This document shows, piece after piece, positions 12,324-24,431 of a stretch of 64,000 nucleotides of DNA. The DNA comes from Zychaea mexicana (lineage: Eukaryota; Mucoromycota; Mucoromycetes; Mucorales; Lichtheimiaceae): assembly GCF_025766255.1 (NCBI RefSeq), contig NW_026516788.1:59364-123363 (forward strand), given 5' to 3'. The notes under the pieces were generated by a model. It saw only the letters and a list, made by a program, of their open reading frames with translations, made no database searches and was not told the origin of the DNA. The stretch's first letter is position 1; each line of letters begins with the position of its first letter. The position numbers were made by a program, and so were the translations under genes.

Positions 12324-13648
12324 ATGACTATTGATAAGCCCGTTTTTTTCTTCGATTGCGACAATTGTCTCTACGTAAGCTTTTGCCACAACAACAGTTA
12401 AAAAAAAGCCGGCGGGCAAGAGGCCGCAGTATGAACCTAGCAGCAATAGTAGTATAACACTAGACTTTGTATAATAGCACAAAAACACTGGCATTCTCCA
12501 GCTCATGAGACAAAGGTGCATACAATGCTCGACGAATATAGAGAACAGACGAACCGTAGAAGGTACTAATCACTCAACTTTCCTTCCGTCTTATTAGAAT
12601 CGTCGAGTATATGGTAAATATGGGAATATCCGATAAAGAAGGTACAGAGAAGCTGCGCTATTATGGTGATGGTTTTGGATTAATGCGCACGCAAACGCAC
12701 AAATCTTATATGAATTGCATGTATGTTTAAATCAGCTCAAGAACTTCGAAACCGATACTTTTCGGATTATGGTCTAGCGCTACGTGGTTTATTAAAGCAT
12801 CACGATGTTGATCCTTTGGAATATGGTACGCTTGTCTTTTCCTTCTTGGATACAGTATTACAATGTAACACGAGAATTAAATTTTTGGGGTGAGGACAGA
12901 TAGTAAAGTAGATGGTGGCCTTCCACTTGAAGATATACTTAAGCCTGATCCAGTGTTGAAAGAGATGCTGGCCGGTTTGACGTCGACGAGAAAGTGGGTG
13001 TTTACCAATGCCTATTATCCGGTAAAAAGGAAAAAGAGTTCTTGCAAAAAGAGAAGGGTACGCAATAATTATTCTTACATTTCTATCTTTTATTCTGTTA
13101 GCATGCTGAACGCTGCATAAAGCTCCTGGGGATCGATGATCAGTTTGAAGGTTAGATACATCATTAGGCAACTAATCAAAAAGTAATTAATCATCTGACT
13201 GGAATTCTGTATCGTTTTCCAGGAATGACCTTTGCTGATTACCGAGTACCAAACTTTGTCTGCAAACCTGGTATGTCAACATATGGCGTAATATGATAAA
13301 ATGACTCTGCTAAATAGATTCTATCAAAACAGAGGCCGCGGCATACAAAAGAGCAATGGAAGAAGCTGGCGTCACAGATCCAAGCTTGTGTTATCTCGTT
13401 GATGACTCTGCTGCCAACGTTGACGTTGCAAAGGTAATGACAATAAATTGGAAATATCAAAAGTGTATGGCAAAAGTTTGCCCATATCGGATGAGCTAAT
13501 GGATGAGATCGCTTACTATTAGTCTCTCGGATGGACAGCTGTGCATGTAGCGGATAATCCAGAAATATCAAATCATGGTGATTATCAAATTGGCACTATC
13601 CACGACCTACCAAAGGTGCTTCCCGAACTTTGGAAGTCTTCTGAATAG
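12324..13648 (+). CDS. SDT1: HAD-family pyrimidine/nucleot(s)idase, Sdt1/Phm8 type
   Basis: Magnesium-dependent 5'-nucleotidase of the haloacid dehalogenase superfamily, dephosphorylating pyrimidine nucleotides or similar phosphate esters. Nine small exons were joined in phase: 12324-12374, 12478-12515, 12598-12641, 12736-12825, 12900-13021, 13102-13150, 13223-13270, 13318-13433 and 13523-13648. Visible motifs: catalytic FDCDNCLY (motif I, DxD), YGLALRGLLKHH, DDILKPDP-like LEDILKPDP, VFTNAY (motif II), ERCIKLLGIDDQFEG and CYLVDDSAANV (motif IV). Length (about 225 residues) and order match Sdt1-type enzymes. Substrate preference between Sdt1- and Phm8-like activities cannot be decided from sequence alone. 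Confidence 0.88.
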
Positions 13649-14056
13649 ACGGAGCTCCCTAAGATATAATATTGATCAACATTTGTTCTATTGCTTTTTT
13701 AATGTTCTTGTACCATTATAAACTAGACTTTAACGCAGCGTGATAGAAATCGTTTCTGTTTTACCCTTGGAATGTATGCGTTACCAGTTATTGGATTTAC
13801 TAAATATAAAAAAAAGTAAAATCTTGATTTGATTGTGTGTGCGTATGCTCAAAAAAATGATGCTATATAAGAAATATATTATTGTGGAAATGGGCAGGAA
13901 TGAGGCGGGGGGGGGGTTGTATTCTGACAGCAAAACTTTCTTTGAGAGTTAAAAAAGGACGATTGCTTATTGATGTTGGTATAGTATATCTATAGTCTGC
14001 AATCCCATGGTTCATTGAAAAAGAATCATGGTGATTATGATGTATGGTGACGAAAA
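13649..14056. other. Intergenic region between convergent genes
   Basis: Convergent 3' ends of the nucleotidase (plus) and the W-A-T-P protein gene (minus). It contains a G9 homopolymer near 13907-13915 and A/T runs. No gene seen. Confidence 0.4.
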
Positions 14057-15712
14057 TTATCGTCGATCTTGTTTAAACTGCTGCCATTGTGGTGATGCAC
14101 CACCGTTGTAACTATCAGAGGGACTCGATGATCCCGGGGACGAATGCTGCCGTACAAGCGCTCCATACATCGGTCTATCTGTACTTTTCTGATAATTTCC
14201 TGCTACCGATCCGGTTCCATTTGGTGATCGTATACCACCGCTTCCAATCGGCGTGTCGATCGGGTTACTAATTTGAATAGCTTGTTGTAAAACTGGTTCA
14301 TCCCAGGATTTTTTCGTTTCCTCTGGATTCCAGGATGACGACCGAGATAGTGTCGGCCCAGACATTCTGTTGTAATCATAGTGAGGGTTGCTGTTGGACG
14401 ATGATACCCGAGTATGTGCACCGTAATTTTGCGCTATTTGCCGTTGCTGTTGTGGGGCCGGTTTATCATCATCATCATCATCCCATGGCTTGTATGCTTC
14501 AGGATTCCATGTTGATTGGTTTTCCGTAGTCGTCGTCGTCGTACCATATGTATTGTCAATGCCAGTACTTGCAGTATTTGTGTCGTTATATGCACCGGAA
14601 CTGTTGTCATAATAGTTACTTTGGGCAGGCTGCTGTGATACTGTAATACATGACCTCGAAGGAGATGCAGCTTTGTTGTCAGTGGCTCCTGTTGTTGTAT
14701 CATTGCCCTGAGAAGTTTGTAAATCCTGCTCGCTCCACCAACTGTTATCTCCTCCTTCCCACAACGACGGGTGCGAATTGATAAAATCATTGCCTTCTTT
14801 CCAATCTGCGTATTTTTCTAGCTTTTGTCGTATTTCGTTAGTCCATTCTTTATACGATTTGCATGGTACAGAGGTATCGGCAGAAGTAGTGATCTTGTGC
14901 TCCACTTGTGCGTTACACAACGGATATGGAGAGGAGGAAGGGTCTTGATTGTATTGATGTGTCGACGATCGTGTTGTACCATTGTTGTTTGTTGTTGTTG
15001 TTGATGTGGGCACCCTGTTTTTCATCGCTATCATATTCCATGGGTGTGCAGATCCCGGTTCATATTGTTGAGCTGAAGGCTGTGGTTGTTGCTGATAATG
15101 TTGTGGCGATAAATTGTTCAAATTATCTTCATCTCTACGAGCTTGTAAGTATGGGGCTCGTGATCGTAACTGCTGAGCGTTCCATGATCGTCGTTGGGAC
15201 GGATCATAGGGACTATTACTACTGCTGGTGCTGGTGCTGCCACCGTCACGTCTACTATTATAATTATCTCGGCCACAACGACTGCCATCACTGTTGCTCG
15301 CAGACTGCCACCCATGAGTATCTTGCAGTACTTGGGTGCCCTGATCGCCCCATTTCACCGATACTTGCTGTTGCTCTCGACGATGCAAGTCGTTTTGCCC
15401 TGTAGCTAGCGATTCCGAGTATTTGGTCACCCCCATACCTCGCTCAGCCTTGTATGTGTCATATGGCGTAGCCCAACGAGATTCAAGAGTGCTTGATGTC
15501 GGTTCAGGTGGTGTTGGCGTATGTATTGAAGTGGACGGTGCTGCCTGTGATGATGGTGATGGTGTTGACGATGGAGAAGTAGACGACGATTCGGGGTGTA
15601 AATCCTTGTTTACTCGTAATGCTTCTGTGTAATGTGTAGCTGGTAATCCTTCATCTGCTCTTTTGCGATCCGAAGGCGTTGCCCAAACTGAATCCAACGT
15701 AGATGAACTCAT
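14057..15712 (-). CDS. Disordered Ser/Asn/Gln-rich protein with two WATP blocks and WNPE repeats
   Basis: An intronless frame of about 551 residues; I take the ATG at 15712 (MSSSTLDSVWATP). The N-terminus carries a duplicated block of about 30 residues: STLDSVWATPSDRKRADEG with THYTEAL, then STLESRWATPYDTYKAERG with TKYSESL, about 55 residues apart. Downstream lie two shorter repeats, WNPEAYKPWDDD and WNPEETKKSWDEP, plus W-containing motifs (RSWNAQQLR, HPWNMIAMK, DNSWWSEQDL) in long Ser/Asn/Gln/Thr-rich disorder with a D-run. No enzymatic domain, signal peptide or membrane segment. Spaced tryptophan motifs in disorder suggest repeated peptide ligands for a partner; an RNA-granule or eIF4E-binding-type role is speculation. 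Family not recognised. Confidence 0.7.
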   Translation of the reverse strand: MSSSTLDSVWATPSDRKRADEGLPATHYTEALRVNKDLHPESSSTSPSSTPSPSSQAAPSTSIHTPTPPEPTSSTLESRWATPYDTYKAERGMGVTKYSESLATGQNDLHRREQQQVSVKWGDQGTQVLQDTHGWQSASNSDGSRCGRDNYNSRRDGGSTSTSSSNSPYDPSQRRSWNAQQLRSRAPYLQARRDEDNLNNLSPQHYQQQPQPSAQQYEPGSAHPWNMIAMKNRVPTSTTTTNNNGTTRSSTHQYNQDPSSSPYPLCNAQVEHKITTSADTSVPCKSYKEWTNEIRQKLEKYADWKEGNDFINSHPSLWEGGDNSWWSEQDLQTSQGNDTTTGATDNKAASPSRSCITVSQQPAQSNYYDNSSGAYNDTNTASTGIDNTYGTTTTTTENQSTWNPEAYKPWDDDDDDKPAPQQQRQIAQNYGAHTRVSSSNSNPHYDYNRMSGPTLSRSSSWNPEETKKSWDEPVLQQAIQISNPIDTPIGSGGIRSPNGTGSVAGNYQKSTDRPMYGALVRQHSSPGSSSPSDSYNGGASPQWQQFKQDRR

Positions 15713-16401
15713 CTTACTCGTCAAGGGAGCAGTAACTATATATTGCTGTAAAAGTTCAGAGAACTCTCGAACCCCTCACCTCCGGAAATCCCGGAGCTTT
15801 CATCCGCAATTTTATCCCGACAGCAAGTGTGCTGCTACGTAATAGCAGTAGTAGTACTAATACTAGTAGTAGTTAGCCAGAACTGCATTACCCAACTGGT
15901 CTCTTTCTATGTTAGTCGATTAGACAAAAAAAGCTTTTTCGCTACATTGTATCTAATAGTATGCAGCAAACTCTTAAACTGGTGGTAAGTTGTGTTATAT
16001 GAGTCAAGCACAAAGCGAAAAGCGAGATAGGTGGCGACGATCTTAATCAGTACTTTTTAACCTCAACCTTGGCAAAGACTGATCTGGTCTAGTAATTAAT
16101 CTGATTTTCACACTCACAATTAGCAATTTTGGTAAGCAAAAACAATATATGTCTACAGTCTGTGGAAGAGGAAGCTGAATCGAGAGCCTAATTTAGAATG
16201 CGGTGGATAAGCACGTTTATTACCCTGACACGGCATATTAAATGCGGCCCAAAGTTATATATGATACATTGAACGCGCACCTTCGATAGCACCATTTTCT
16301 CCCCAATTCTGGATTCACTCTCTTATTTCTCATGTATTATCCTGAGAAAGCCTTTAACAACGGATAGCAGCTCAATCGGCAGCCCTTCCCCACCAGTAGC
16401 C
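15713..16401. other. Divergent promoter region
   Basis: About 690 bases between the minus-strand WATP gene and a possible plus-strand small gene. It contains a degenerate AGTAGT-type trinucleotide run at 15842-15874 and a TATATAT element near 16255. No coding signal. Confidence 0.4.
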
Positions 16402-16729
16402 ATGAACACATCGCAGTATCCATCCAATCCATCAACAACAAATCAGCATAGACATCAACGATATTCTTCTTCACAACACTGCGCTCCTCCACAGCAGCAA
16501 AACACCAAGGCGTCACCGACCAAGAATTTGCCAACAGGTACTATGTACTACTACTACTTCGTTGAATAAATCATATTTATTAAGCACAATACCACGATAT
16601 AATTGCTAAATTGTTTAATGTATATTATAATACTGTATATCACAAAAAGTGCCAGAACCAGACGAAATGTTCCGGGGTGAGACTTTCAGACGTCCCCTCC
16701 AACAGTGGAATAAACAACCGAAAAACTAG
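16402..16729 (+). CDS. Possible small two-exon protein
   Basis: Exon 1 (16402-16537) starts with ATG and encodes a Gln/Ser/His/Pro-rich stretch (MNTSQYPSNPSTTNQ...). A GTACTA donor and an AAAAG acceptor join it in phase 1 to exon 2 (16650-16729), which reads VPEPDEMFRGETFRRPLQQW and ends at TAG. The product is about 71 residues. The second exon looks like a conserved short motif (acidic start, then FRGETFRRPLQQW), which is why I list it. Family not recognised, and the acceptor lacks a good pyrimidine tract, so this remains tentative. Confidence 0.35.
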
Positions 16730-18163
16730 CACTGTTAGCAATTTGACAGTAATAAGTGATTTCTTATTCTCAGCCCTGCCTCCACCCAATCTTTTACTTG
16801 TGATTAAGCTGTTGTTGTCCGCAGCAATCCACTTCTGCTCTTGCGCACTCCCAAGACGGGGATCATATATCCTGCTTTTAGCCGGTCAACAGTTAAAAAA
16901 GCTATCATAAGCCCAGCCATAAAACTACTCCCAAGCCACTATTATGTTCCATCTCGCATACATAATCCGTCTTGTCAAATTAACGAATATAGGTAAAAAA
17001 CCGACCGACGGTATTAGCCCATGACAGATAAATAGCCAACATCATAGATTTTACAGGATATCCACCTATTTATCGTTGCTTACAGTAACTTAGCTTTCTT
17101 TTTACCCGTACCACTTGTGCGGCGCAGTAACTGATCGCTCTTTTGCTACAAATCTTCCTCACCAGGATGCATACAATCGTTGGTTGCAACTGTAAATTGT
17201 TCATCCACATACATATCATCCAGTTTTGTCTTCGTTCACATTTCCCGAGCTTATGCAGCAGTGGCTTTTTGCGTAGTGTTACTTTCGGTAATACTTGCAT
17301 TTGTTTGATGAATTAAGCTGAGCAAGTCTTATACATAAAAGTTTAAAGTATAGTTTCGACTGTCGTGAGGGTTCGAATAAGACCTAATCTTTTATATTGC
17401 AAAAAAAAAGAAGTGTTTACCTAAAAACAAAAGCAAGGGCGTGTACGAAAAAAGGAAGGATAAAAATGTGGTAGAGTAACTGCACACCATTGCTCCTATA
17501 ACTGTAGGCTCATACAAAACGCCTCAATCTTGCGGCTGACCAGCCCATCATAGTCACAGACAGCTCCACCGATTTGGCTTAATTAGATATCATGGTGATT
17601 TACTTCTACATAGGACTCTCGACGGTACTAATTACAACTTAATATTTAATATTTTTCGCAGTCGCTAAATTAATCCCAAGGGTTATGTAGTGAGTGTTCT
17701 ATGATGATGTTATGGTGTTATTAGAGGTATGACTATGCTCGCAAAGAGATGAATCAATTGGAAATCATATCAACGTCTTTTCGTGTAAATGTTGGCTCAG
17801 CTGCCCTGTTTTCCGAAGCCATCCCTCCCTTTGCCGTATAGCATATACCCATACATATGATACGGAAGCTTTCTTGCTGAGACTGCTTCAGTAGTACGGG
17901 ATTTTGTGTGAAACGGTTATGAGTCAAGAAAACGAAGACATAATTTAGCATTATCTGCTAATGTTTATTTACAGCTATACTCACGCACTCTTGCTGATGC
18001 TTATGATGCTTATCGTATAATTTAGCATCAGTCAATGCAAAAGGAGACTTGTACCACCTCACCAGAGTATAAAGACAAACATGAAAATCACAATTTATTA
18101 AATGAAAGAGATGTATTAAGAAAGTTATACTATTTTTACATTACAAAAAGAAGGAGAATTAAA
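16730..18163. other. Mostly non-coding; contains a small gene relic on the minus strand
   Basis: AT-rich stretch. On the minus strand at 17081-17245 a frame reads DDMYVDEQFTVATNDCMHPG-EEDL, meets TAG (17146-17148), then continues in the same frame with QKSDQLLRRTSGTGKKKAKLL to TAA. It could be a last exon ending at the TAG, or a decayed terminal exon. The basic GKKKAK tail resembles nucleolar proteins, but I cannot name it. No upstream exons could be joined. Confidence 0.35.
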
Positions 18164-21100
18164 CTATGCTGAAGATGGTGAACGCAGGACGGCTTTGCCC
18201 TTTACGTCTGCTGATGACTTTTTAAAAGATGATGCTTGACGTTTTGACATGGGATTGCTAGTAGGTGTGCTACTGTTGCTGCTCGTGCTGACACTAGTAG
18301 TAGGGATAAAAGTTGACGTTTCGTTGACGACATCGTCTTCCGCCTCTTCAGAAACGCGCTCTAGTGATGGGGGGTGTTGGGGATAATGATGTCGCCGGCT
18401 ATGATTTCGAAGGACGTCGAATTCGTATTGATCTGCATCGTGTCGATTGACGCCTGTATAAGCTGTCGTCTGTGATGCGGGCTGCTGTGCAGCGAGTCGT
18501 TTTCGGACAATGGTTGCCACTGTTCCGCCAACGACAACGACAAGCAGCACGCCAATGATGTATGCAAAAAAGCTTCGATGGTCGTCGCGTGGCCGGTCCA
18601 GTGTATCAAGTAGTGTGGGTATTATAGGCTGCGGTGACACAGCAGCTTCATCCTGGTTTGAGGATGGGCTGCCGCCGTTGCCATTGTTTGGTGGTATTGA
18701 TGATTCTTGTTCGGGATCAGCGGAGTCAAGGTTCTCGACGTCGCTATCATCGTTTCCAATAGGTGAATCAGGGTCGTACTCGCCTGGAGCGAGAGTCGGA
18801 TTATTGAATTGATCATCTTGGATTGGTGTATGTACAGGAATGCTTTCAAATCCAGGTGCCATCTCGCCCCATATAGTCAATGTCCAGTTGATAAACTTGC
18901 CCGTAAATTGAGGGTTTTTACCATCCACAATCCGTAAAGTCCAATTACCAACAGGATTTTCTTCCCTGTATTTTCCATACATGAGTATTAGTTTTTATTT
19001 GAAGCTGTAGTAGAGTAGCGAGTATCAATGTATAATAGTTACATACCAATGCTTGACAGTCATAAATGTCCAGTCAACGAGACCCTCCGTGCTTGCGTCA
19101 AACTTTCTTGAAGCTCCTAGCTGACTGACAATGTCACTTGGGCTTTCCAGCAAAGTTTCTAGATCACCTCTTCGTCCATGTTCGATGTTGACGGTAGCGG
19201 TGACATGCTCCATGCGACCCAATCCGGCCGCATCAACCATTTCTTGAGTGACAGTAATGGTGCTCGTTAATGCATCATTTTTATCCACGTTGCCTGAAAG
19301 ATCCGTCAGATCGGGTATATCTTGCTTATCAGCAGGTGCCAGGGAAAGTTGCAAATACGTCTGTGGGCCAACGTTTTCAAACGTTTTCGCGTGCTCAACA
19401 ATGGCGTAGGCGTCAAGCTTTCCGTATCCGAACTTATGGTTGTACATTCTGCCTGAGGGTAGAGTGTCCCAGTCCGAATCCTCGATCGAAACAGGTACCG
19501 CAGTTTGCACACACAAATGCTGCATATCGCGCCAGGTGAGATCGGGCCGTACCGACAACACCAAAGCAAAAATGCCCGCTGCTAGCGGAGCAGCTGCTGA
19601 AGTTCCTCCGTGGCGTGAAGAGCATACATTGCGTCCAACATCTGTGGTGTAGATATGGCCTCCACTGCCACTCGAGTAAGTCACCACAAGTTGTGCTGAG
19701 CATCGTTCGGCATAATACGGATGATTGCCAAGTCGGTCTATGGCACCCACGGTGATCGTGTACATGCTATTCGTATATCCATCGAAGTTGCAGTTGTCGT
19801 CATTGGCACCACCGTTCCCAGACGCGAATACGAAAATTGTACCACTCCCGTTGCGACCCTTCTGTATACCGTTGACAATGGCATCTAATACAATTCCCTG
19901 AGGTGCTTCCGCTACTTCACCCAGATCCGGTGGGCCCCATGAGCAAGAATAAATGTGATTGTCATGGTATTTGTAATTTAAAGCCTCTGCTTCCTCCGCA
20001 TCAGTGATATCCTCCGACAGTATTCGAATACCTAGTATTTGTCACATAGCACGGAAGTAATTAGCAATAACACAGATATACGAAAGAGACAATAATTGTC
20101 CCACAGTTTACCAGCAACTTTCGCGCCATAAGCCATGCCAACACCACAGACATCATTCTTAACAGCCGCTATTTCCCCGGCACACCGAGTTCCGTGATTG
20201 TCATCTTCTAACCTCGGCTTTGGTAATTCAGTCCGCGCATTAAAATCGTAGGACCCTGCAGCAAACTTGTATACGACTTCTTGTTAATTTCTTATCGTTC
20301 GCTTTGATGTTCAAGCAGGATACTTGGCTAAAAACTTACAAAATTGTCCTTAAGATCCTCGCTTTCCATATCAAGTCCATCATCAAGAATTGCCACTACC
20401 ACGTTTTGCCCCGTAATCCCTACAAGAATAGTTTCAATTGGCCTAATATTTTTAGCACATTGTTCTTTTACCCCTTAAAATGTACAAGTAGCAAAGAGCA
20501 AGTAATATGACAACACCCTCGCGTAGTTTACCTTGACTCCATACGCCAGTAACATTGACATCATGGCCTCGTTGCTCTTGATTCACCTAATTAATTATCG
20601 CCTGTTGTTAGCGCATACATCTAGCATAAAATCATTACTGCTTTAGCTTACCAAATGCCACTGCTGTTCGAATCCAGGATCCTCAATACCCAACGACTGT
20701 TTAAGTGTTTCGAATCCATCTGGTTGATCGAGTAGCCAATCTACAGGCACTGCTTCATGATTTGCTGTCTGTTCTTCACCAACATTCTCGACGACGGGCG
20801 GGTAAAGAGAGTTGTCGTCGTCCAATACCTGTCGTTTCACTGGTAATACACCTCGCTTATGCAATCGTCGTCTTGGTACCTGACGATCAACACGTTCAAT
20901 CTGGTCAATCAGGTCGTCGACAGTCCGTCGCCGCCGTTTATTATAGTTAATACTGTCACTATTGCCGTGTTTCCGTCGCTCACGAATCTTTTGAAACCGT
21001 TCGACGAGATCGCCGTCGCTTCGTTTGTCGAGTTGGTGACGAGATTCGCTCACCCAGTAGTACTGGGGTAGCTCGCCCACTTGACCCTCGAACCGAGCAC

Positions 21101-21254
21101 CGAGTTGTTGAGCAACTATGGATGCCGCTTCTGACGCACCACTTGGCGTGTAAAAGGTGTAATATATTCGATTCTCATAATCGCGTTCGAAGCGTTGTGG
21201 CTGTGCTACAATCGTGGTCGCCCATAGTAACAGTAATGCAAGCAATGAGCACAT
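18164..21254 (-). CDS. KEX2: Kexin, Golgi subtilisin-like proprotein convertase
   Basis: Calcium-dependent serine protease of the late Golgi that cuts secretory proproteins after Lys-Arg/Arg-Arg. Exons in phase: 21254-20652, 20586-20532, 20419-20340, 20265-20112, 20031-19047 and 18965-18164. Layout: signal peptide ([14 protein letters not shown]), propeptide with basic sites ([18 protein letters not shown]), catalytic domain with Asp in ILDDGLD, His in [10 protein letters not shown], oxyanion Asn in FASGNGG and Ser in [12 protein letters not shown], then the P-domain ([11 protein letters not shown]), an acidic Ser/Asp-rich stalk, one membrane segment ([16 protein letters not shown]) and a cytosolic tail. 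The tail contains YEFDVL, matching the Tyr-based trans-Golgi retention signal known in yeast Kex2. All catalytic residues are present; length (about 790 residues) is normal. Confidence 0.95.
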
Positions 21255-22088
21255 GAAATGTTTGGAGGAGCGAGAAGGGGGGTATGAAGAGTGTTTAATA
21301 TGTACAAGTTATGACTTTTTGGTGTGTCGTCAATGGAAAGAGAGGTTGGGCAGGTATAAAGGGCGTGCTTAAATAAAAATGCCTAAACGTAGCAGTACTT
21401 TCGGAGCCGTAAAATAAGCTGTGCGGGGTAAGCACATGCGTGCACATTGCACAGTGGTGATATGGCTACTATTGTCTTGCATCATACGTCATAATGGATA
21501 GATGTTGTCGCCAATAAAGAAGCCTTCTCTTTCGGGACTTACTAGCAACATTTCCGGATTGAATGTGAGCTCTAACTACATATGTTACTTTTGTACTCAT
21601 GTAATAGAATACAATACATATATCTTATATGTAAATAGCTCCAGCCAGTTGACTTTTACAGTGACATGCTTAACCACGACCGTCATGGGTACTAGGTAGG
21701 TAGTTCACACGATTGCAATGTAAGATTAGCGATGTATCAATCATAATGTGCATATATCCATCTCATCTGTACTGTTGTACTACTGCAGCACCTAAGTATG
21801 ATGGGCTACTCATTTTGCTGCTGCTACATAAAGCGATAAAGCGAAGCTCATTTACATATCTCTGAAAGGTAGTCAATTCATGGGGAACGCTCACATACTC
21901 CATATAAAACATAATAAAACTGACATATTAATAAATTACAAATTCAAACTTAAAACAAGGAGCAAATGCCATTATGACGAACCTATAATTGAATCACACA
22001 GTTATTGCTATATAAAACTGACTGATAGCAGCATTTGATTAAGAATAAAGTGTACTATGTACATAGAGGTTTTTTTGGAAATTATATA
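21255..22088. other. Intergenic region upstream of KEX2
   Basis: About 830 bases holding the KEX2 promoter (a TATA-like GGTATAAAGG near 21352-21361, about 100 bases from the ATG) and the 3' flank of the PHD gene. No gene signal. Confidence 0.45.
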
Positions 22089-24393
22089 TTACTGTTCCTT
22101 TGTAATGGTATGTGTAATTGTAGCATGAGCTAACCATTCAGTCGTATCCTCCAAAGCACCTTCTCGTCGTCTTCGAATTCGGGCTTTAATTTGCTTACGT
22201 TGTCTTACAAACGTTGCCAAGGAATTAAAAAGCGCGGAACGGTCTTGCTCGAACTCCTGCATCTTGAGATTTTGCCACCCAAAATGGCGATTACACCGTG
22301 GTTCAGAACATACGCTGTAATCCTCATGCATATTGGGCGTCGAAAACTTGGTGATTACTGTCCGACCGTTATCCGATTTCGAGAACTCGTCACACACACA
22401 ATGCCATACGCTGTCAGGCCAGAGCAATCGCGTATCGAAGCCGCAAAATTCTTTGCTTGGAGATGATGTCTGGACCTGAGCTTTCAGAAATGCTAGTTTT
22501 CGATCAGCAGTGATTATTTCAGTCTTCATTCTCTGCTTTGCTTCTCGAAGTCGTAATAGTCGTTTCTGATCGTCTTTGTCAGAGAGAGATTCCAGTCGAG
22601 CTTTCTTTTCGCGGCGAGCAACAATGTCGGTAATGCCCAAGGATGCCGCACAGCCGCCAGCATTGCGCTTAATGTCAGCGAGTTCAAGACGTGCACGAGC
22701 TACTTGCATGCCACAAATGTTGCTGCAGTATTTCGACACATGACCTTGATGCGATCCGATCCGGGCTGCCTTGGGACATGCCGGGTTGGAACACTTTGGT
22801 TTCCACGAGGTGGTTTTGCCTGTAACTGTTGATAAGAGTTAGTTTAAGCAACGTAGCATAAAGATCTAATCTTAATGCTATTGTCCTTACCTTTTGAGCA
22901 CTCGTCGCAAAAGTACAGGTCAATGAACTCGCCTTCCTTTTCGCTGATGCCGATGCATTCACCATGAAACCACTGGTCACACCTGTCGCAGGCAATCATA
23001 AAGCGTGGAATGTCGTATGGCTTGCGACAAATACAATACAGTATTTCATCAGAGTAGTCATTACTGCTGCTGCTACTTTTTGGTGTGCCGTTTTGTCGCA
23101 TGCTATTACGCCTGCTCCCTTTAGCAGCAGCCATTGCCGTGGCTACAATGGACTCGCCTGCACGTGCTTTGTCGGATGCTGCATCAGACAGAAACGATGG
23201 GCGGGACTGGCTTGATGGAGGTCGACCTCGTTTGTTCTTTTTAGGTGCAGGCTAAGAATAAAACCTTAGATTAGCTTTTGGGAATAAAGGTTGAGAAAGT
23301 GAAACCGAAGAAAAGAGGGAAAGGCAAGGCATATTGAATATATATAAGGGCTATTTACCCGATCGTCTTCTGCCCATGATGGCTTTCGGGAGAGAGGTTG
23401 TCGTTCATTGAATCGTTCTTCGGAAGGCTGGAATAGAAATATAAGATGAGTCTATTTTAGATACACACTGATGATTTTCTACCCCCCCCTTCTCCTTTCT
23501 TACTTACAGTGACTAGTCCATTTGTATGCGGAAGTACAGTAGTAGTATTGGTAGTACTGCCGTTCATCTTGCCTTTGATGATCCAGTGCTGTACTTTTTT
23601 TAGTGGTTTCATTTTGGTGACGGGTGGTGGGATCGTAGTAGAGCTGGTCTTAGTGCTGCTCTTGGGTATAGCGGGCGGTTGTGATAGTAATGGCATGGAT
23701 ATCCGTCGTTCAGTATGTTGGTGTTGCTGCTGCTGTTTGCGTTCGGGATGAATAATCACCGTCTGCATTCGGTCCGGAGGCTTTTTCTCTTTAAACGAGT
23801 CTGTAGCGTTCTTTTCTTCGTCCGTTTCGGTTGTTTCGCCTCCGTCTGAACATAGGGATGCAGAATAATAGTCAGCTGCCTTTATATCATGCGAGCTCGT
23901 CGGCGTCGGAGGATAAGACACTCGTCTTTCTGTCGTCGTTGTTGTTGTCCTTGATGATTTAGTTGGTTGATGTTGTGCAGGTTCTCTTTGTGGTAATGAA
24001 GATGGCCGTGGTGCGGTAATGGTATTGCCAGTGGCAGGGCTTGCAGCAGCAGTTGGACTTTTCGCAGCTGTCGTCGTAGCATTGGTGGAATGAGGAACAG
24101 GAGGCGGAATCCAAGCTTTTTTCTTTGGTAACGATCCAATGCGTTTCCGTAAAGGCAAGTGCTTTTTTGCTGCTTCTTCTGCTAATCGCTGCGTATTTCC
24201 ATTCGGGGTCATGCCAGCTGTAATGCCAACAGGACCAGATGTTTGTCCGTTGCAATGGCCATTAACAAGCTTGGATACACCGTTCTGTGCTGGTAAACTT
24301 GCTTGGACAGATGATGAGGGAGGATGAAGAGGATCAGGATCGAGAATGCTGCTTCTGAACGGCGGAGAATACCGTGGCGGTCGCTGCTGTCGC

Positions 24394-24431
<38 letters not shown>

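Noticed and set aside
14908..15405. Plus-strand 165-codon frame
   Set aside because: Antisense to the WATP protein; no domain, and TAT/TAC-rich composition expected from repeats on the other strand.
15740..15800. GGGGTTCGAGAG resembling a tRNA T-arm on the minus strand
   Set aside because: No matching stem, acceptor or anticodon arm around it.
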